Of a stretch of DNA of 45,522 nt, positions 43,358 to 45,522 are shown piece by piece. This stretch comes from JBKECF01 sp047974375 (GTDB lineage: Bacteria > Bacillota > Clostridia > Lachnospirales > CAMZNU01): NCBI GenBank assembly GCA_047974375.1, contig JBKECF010000059.1:1-45522 (forward strand), given 5' to 3'. The notes below the pieces were generated by a model, which searched no databases, had not been told where the DNA came from, and saw only the letters and a program-made list of their open reading frames with translations. Position 1 is the stretch's first letter. Every line of letters starts with the position of its first letter. The position numbers were made by a program, and so were the translations under genes.

Positions 43358-43774
43358 ATGTTATCATCGATAAAATATATTGTAAACCATGAATAACTTT
43401 TAATGCTATGTTATTTTGTTTATAGTATTTTTACTGCATACTTTATGCAAAAATGCTTTATATTTTGACCAGAGTGATTCATCGGTAAGAATTAGACCCC
43501 TACTTCAATTTATACATCTGGTCGTTTACCACGTAAACTACTCTGGTCATAAAGCTTTGCTTTATTGCTCGAGTAAGCAACCAACTCGACTATGCAACCA
43601 AGTCTGGTCGAAAGCTTTGCTTTATGCTCGACTATGCAACCAAGTGCGAGCAACTCGGTTATGCGGCTGAATTCGCCGTTCAGTGGGGGTGCAAGCCCCA
43701 ACTGACGGATAGGTCTATTGACTTTGAAATGCTATTAGAGTAATAGTGAGTTTATAGGAGGATGTTATCATCGA
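43358..43774. repeat. 13-bp direct repeat flanking copy R6
   Basis: ATGTTATCATCGA occurs at 43358-43370 and 43762-43774. The first copy continues TAA, giving the near-palindrome TTATCATCGATAA. The two copies lie in the upstream regions of the divergent genes at 43308 and 43864 and enclose R6. Confidence 0.4.
43481..43723 (-). repeat. Hairpin-rich repeat element, long copy (R6)
   Basis: This is a 243-base reverse-oriented copy, closely similar to R1: first hairpin CCGTCAGTTGGGGC ... CCCCCACTGAACGG, then the ACTTGGTTGCATAGTCGAG units, ATAAAGC/GCTTTAT and GTTTAC/GTAAAC hairpins and GACCAGA spacers, and ends GGTCTAATTCTTACCGAT. It sits between the divergent locus D and the ABC exporter. The 43309-43480 stretch before it holds only the upstream region of the locus D genes (a TATAAT at about 43330 on the - strand). 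Confidence 0.85.
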
Positions 43775-43863
43775 ATGTCGCTAATTAATTAACAAATTAG
43801 TATTAAACAACATTATTTTTAGATTTATTTTAAATACAATTGCAATTTATAGGGAGAGATTTT

Positions 43864-45522
43864 ATGAAAACAGTTTTAAGAATTTATATTGAAGCAAAAA
43901 AATATTGGGTTGCCTTAATTATTGCTTTTATTGCACTTATTGCTTCAACTATAGCTAGCTTTTATTCACCACTTGCCATAAGGGAATTAACTAATTTAGC
44001 TATTGAAGGTCAGGAGGGGTTTGCTACAGAATCCTTAAATATTGGACTAAAGCTTTTGTTTTTCATATGTATTCAAGCTATTGGTGCGTCATTATCAGGT
44101 TATTTAAATCATTATGGGGCGTTAAATTTCCTAAAAGATATGAGAAAAAAATATTATGGAAAATTACAGAATATGAGTTTGAGATATTTTAATAAAAGTA
44201 GAACTGGTGATTTAACATCTAGAATGGTTGCTGATGTAATGGGAATAGAACTATTAATTGCACATGTTATTCCAGAATTTATTTTAAACATTATAACTTT
44301 TGTTGGCATAGGCATTTTGTTGTTTACAATAAGTTGGCAACTGGCTTTAGTTAGCCTTGTCAACATACCTATTTTATTGATCATTACTGTTTGGCAAAGC
44401 CGTAAACTTTACCCTATCTGGAAAGAAACAGGAAGAATTCGTGGAGAATTGTCTAGCACTGTACAAGATAATTTATCTGGAATAAAGGAGATTCAAATTT
44501 TCAATAGACAATCATTTGAAGAAGGAAAAATAGAGAAATTGTCTATTAAACACACTCTTTGTTATTTAAAATCAAGTTTTCTTTTTGAAATAACTTATCC
44601 CCTTTTGGCATTTGTTAATGCACTGGGAAGAGTTTTTGTAATTATTTTTGGTGGTTATTTAGTTTCTAAAGGTCAAATTGAAATTGCGGATATAATAGCT
44701 TTTACAATGTATTTATCAATGTTTTATGCTCCAGTTAGTGGTCTTTCTGGATTACTTGAAAACGCCGGGGATTCAGTAACCAGTTGTCAAAGAGTTTATG
44801 AGGTTCTAGATGAAATTTTTGAAATTAACGAATTAGAAAATCCTAAGATCTTATCAAGAACGAAAGGTAATATCCGTTTTGAAAATGTTTCTTTTTACTA
44901 CAATAAAGAAATTCCTGTAGTAAAAAATATAAGTTTAGAAATTAAAACAGGAGAAACAGTTGCCTTTGTTGGAACCACAGGAATTGGAAAATCAACAATT
45001 GCAAACTTAGTTAATAGATTTTACGACCCACAAGAAGGCACTATACTAATTGACGGTACAGATATAAAAACCGCAAGTCTTGCAAGTTTGAGAGATAATA
45101 TTTCTATGGTGTTACAGGATACATTTTTGTTTAATGGTACAGTTTATGACAACATAGCTTATGGTTGGAAAGATGCAACGCATGATGATGTTGTTAAAGC
45201 CGCTAAATCAGCCCATGCCCATGAGTTTATTATTGAAATGGAAAATGGGTATGATACCATTCTCGGCGAAAGGGGAGTGCGACTTTCTGGCGGACAAAAG
45301 CAGAGAGTTTCCGTTGCACGTGCAATTTTAAGAAACTCACCAATTCTTATTTTAGATGAGGCAACTTCTGCTCTTGATACAAAAACAGAGTCAGAAATTC
45401 AAAAAGCACTTGACGAGATATCTAAAGATAGAACAACAATTGTAATTGCTCATAGGCTTTCTACTATTAAGAATGCAGATCAAATAGTTGTGATGGCTAT
45501 AGATAAGATAGCTCTAGGAACA
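43864..45522 (+). CDS. Type I ABC exporter half-transporter (3' truncated by window edge)
   Basis: This fused membrane/ATPase protein has 553 codons visible and is open at the right edge. The N-terminal part has six hydrophobic segments (from residue ~14), coupling-helix and loop features such as MRKKYYGKLQNMSLRYFNKSRTGDL, and the ATPase domain has Walker A GTTGIGKST, signature LSGGQKQRVS, Walker B ILILDEATSALD and H-loop VIAHRLST. The ATP-binding domain seems complete. Such half-transporters near metal-chelate loci sometimes act with a partner, as IrtA/IrtB or YbtP/YbtQ do, in siderophore uptake. AGGGAGAG is upstream. The remnant at 27329 is a degenerate relative. Confidence 0.93.
   Translation, partial: MKTVLRIYIEAKKYWVALIIAFIALIASTIASFYSPLAIRELTNLAIEGQEGFATESLNIGLKLLFFICIQAIGASLSGYLNHYGALNFLKDMRKKYYGKLQNMSLRYFNKSRTGDLTSRMVADVMGIELLIAHVIPEFILNIITFVGIGILLFTISWQLALVSLVNIPILLIITVWQSRKLYPIWKETGRIRGELSSTVQDNLSGIKEIQIFNRQSFEEGKIEKLSIKHTLCYLKSSFLFEITYPLLAFVNALGRVFVIIFGGYLVSKGQIEIADIIAFTMYLSMFYAPVSGLSGLLENAGDSVTSCQRVYEVLDEIFEINELENPKILSRTKGNIRFENVSFYYNKEIPVVKNISLEIKTGETVAFVGTTGIGKSTIANLVNRFYDPQEGTILIDGTDIKTASLASLRDNISMVLQDTFLFNGTVYDNIAYGWKDATHDDVVKAAKSAHAHEFIIEMENGYDTILGERGVRLSGGQKQRVSVARAILRNSPILILDEATSALDTKTESEIQKALDEISKDRTTIVIAHRLSTIKNADQIVVMAIDKIALGT

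Noticed and set aside
43762..43774. Target-site duplication of a transposon around R6
   Set aside because: The two 13-mers lie about 40 and 110 bases outside the ends of R6 and not next to them, and the other copies show no flanking duplication.
1..45522. tRNA or rRNA genes, replication origin, integrase and phage attachment sites
   Set aside because: I looked for cloverleaf-like CCA-ended segments, rRNA cores, DnaA-box clusters and integrase motifs and saw none I could support by eye.

Overview
The window looks like low-GC, AT-rich chromosomal DNA of an anaerobic Bacillota, most likely a Clostridia/Lachnospirales-type organism. The reasons are strong AGGAGG-type ribosome-binding sites, A+T-rich codon use, Firmicute-style lipoprotein sugar ABC transporters, a LacI-type regulator, and rpsB-tsf with a near-consensus sigma-A promoter. 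I see no tRNA or rRNA gene, no CRISPR array, no transposase and no phage gene.

Region 1 (1-17,250) is a carbohydrate island on the + strand. It holds the 3' end of mannonate dehydratase (uxuA), a MalEFG-type sugar ABC transporter, an RraA-like protein, an M24 peptidase-family protein, a short-chain dehydrogenase, an aldose-epimerase-like (DUF4432-type) protein and two different GH38 alpha-mannosidase-family enzymes. A LacI-type regulator and an LplB/LplC/LplA-type oligosaccharide importer follow. Together they suggest import and cutting of mannose- or uronate-containing glycans. Region 2 (17,250-19,140) is rpsB-tsf with promoter, leader and terminator.

Region 3 (19,141-26,788, - strand) is the most interesting part. 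A tightly packed operon encodes a lipoprotein binding protein, two FecCD/BtuC permeases, a NifH-like iron protein, a NifD-like subunit, an unusually short NifK-like subunit and a FecE/BtuD ATPase. An AraC-family regulator lies upstream. The NifD-like protein keeps three cluster cysteines and the NifK-like protein keeps one. That suggests one bridging [4Fe-4S] cluster, as in protochlorophyllide reductase, rather than a nitrogenase P-cluster. No cofactor-assembly gene is present. My inference is an import-coupled reductase acting on a metal chelate, tetrapyrrole or corrinoid; the substrate cannot be told from sequence.

Region 4 (26,800-43,310) holds three more FecBCD-type importers. Locus B has three intact binding proteins, one remnant, one permease and one ATPase. 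Locus C is complete (binding protein, two permeases, ATPase). Locus D (- strand) is decaying through nonsense and frameshift mutations. A graveyard at 26,859-27,879 keeps pieces of a thioredoxin-like protein, an ABC exporter and an EcfT-like protein. Region 5 (43,864 to the right edge) is an intact but truncated type I ABC exporter half-transporter.

Two sequence families tie the window together. One is a hairpin-rich repeat (six copies) that in four cases sits directly 3' of a solute-binding-protein gene, usually just before the permease gene, and in three cases supplies that gene's stop codon. The other is a TAGTTAACTTA-like motif near the promoters of the metal-uptake genes, which resembles a DtxR-type iron-repressor operator.
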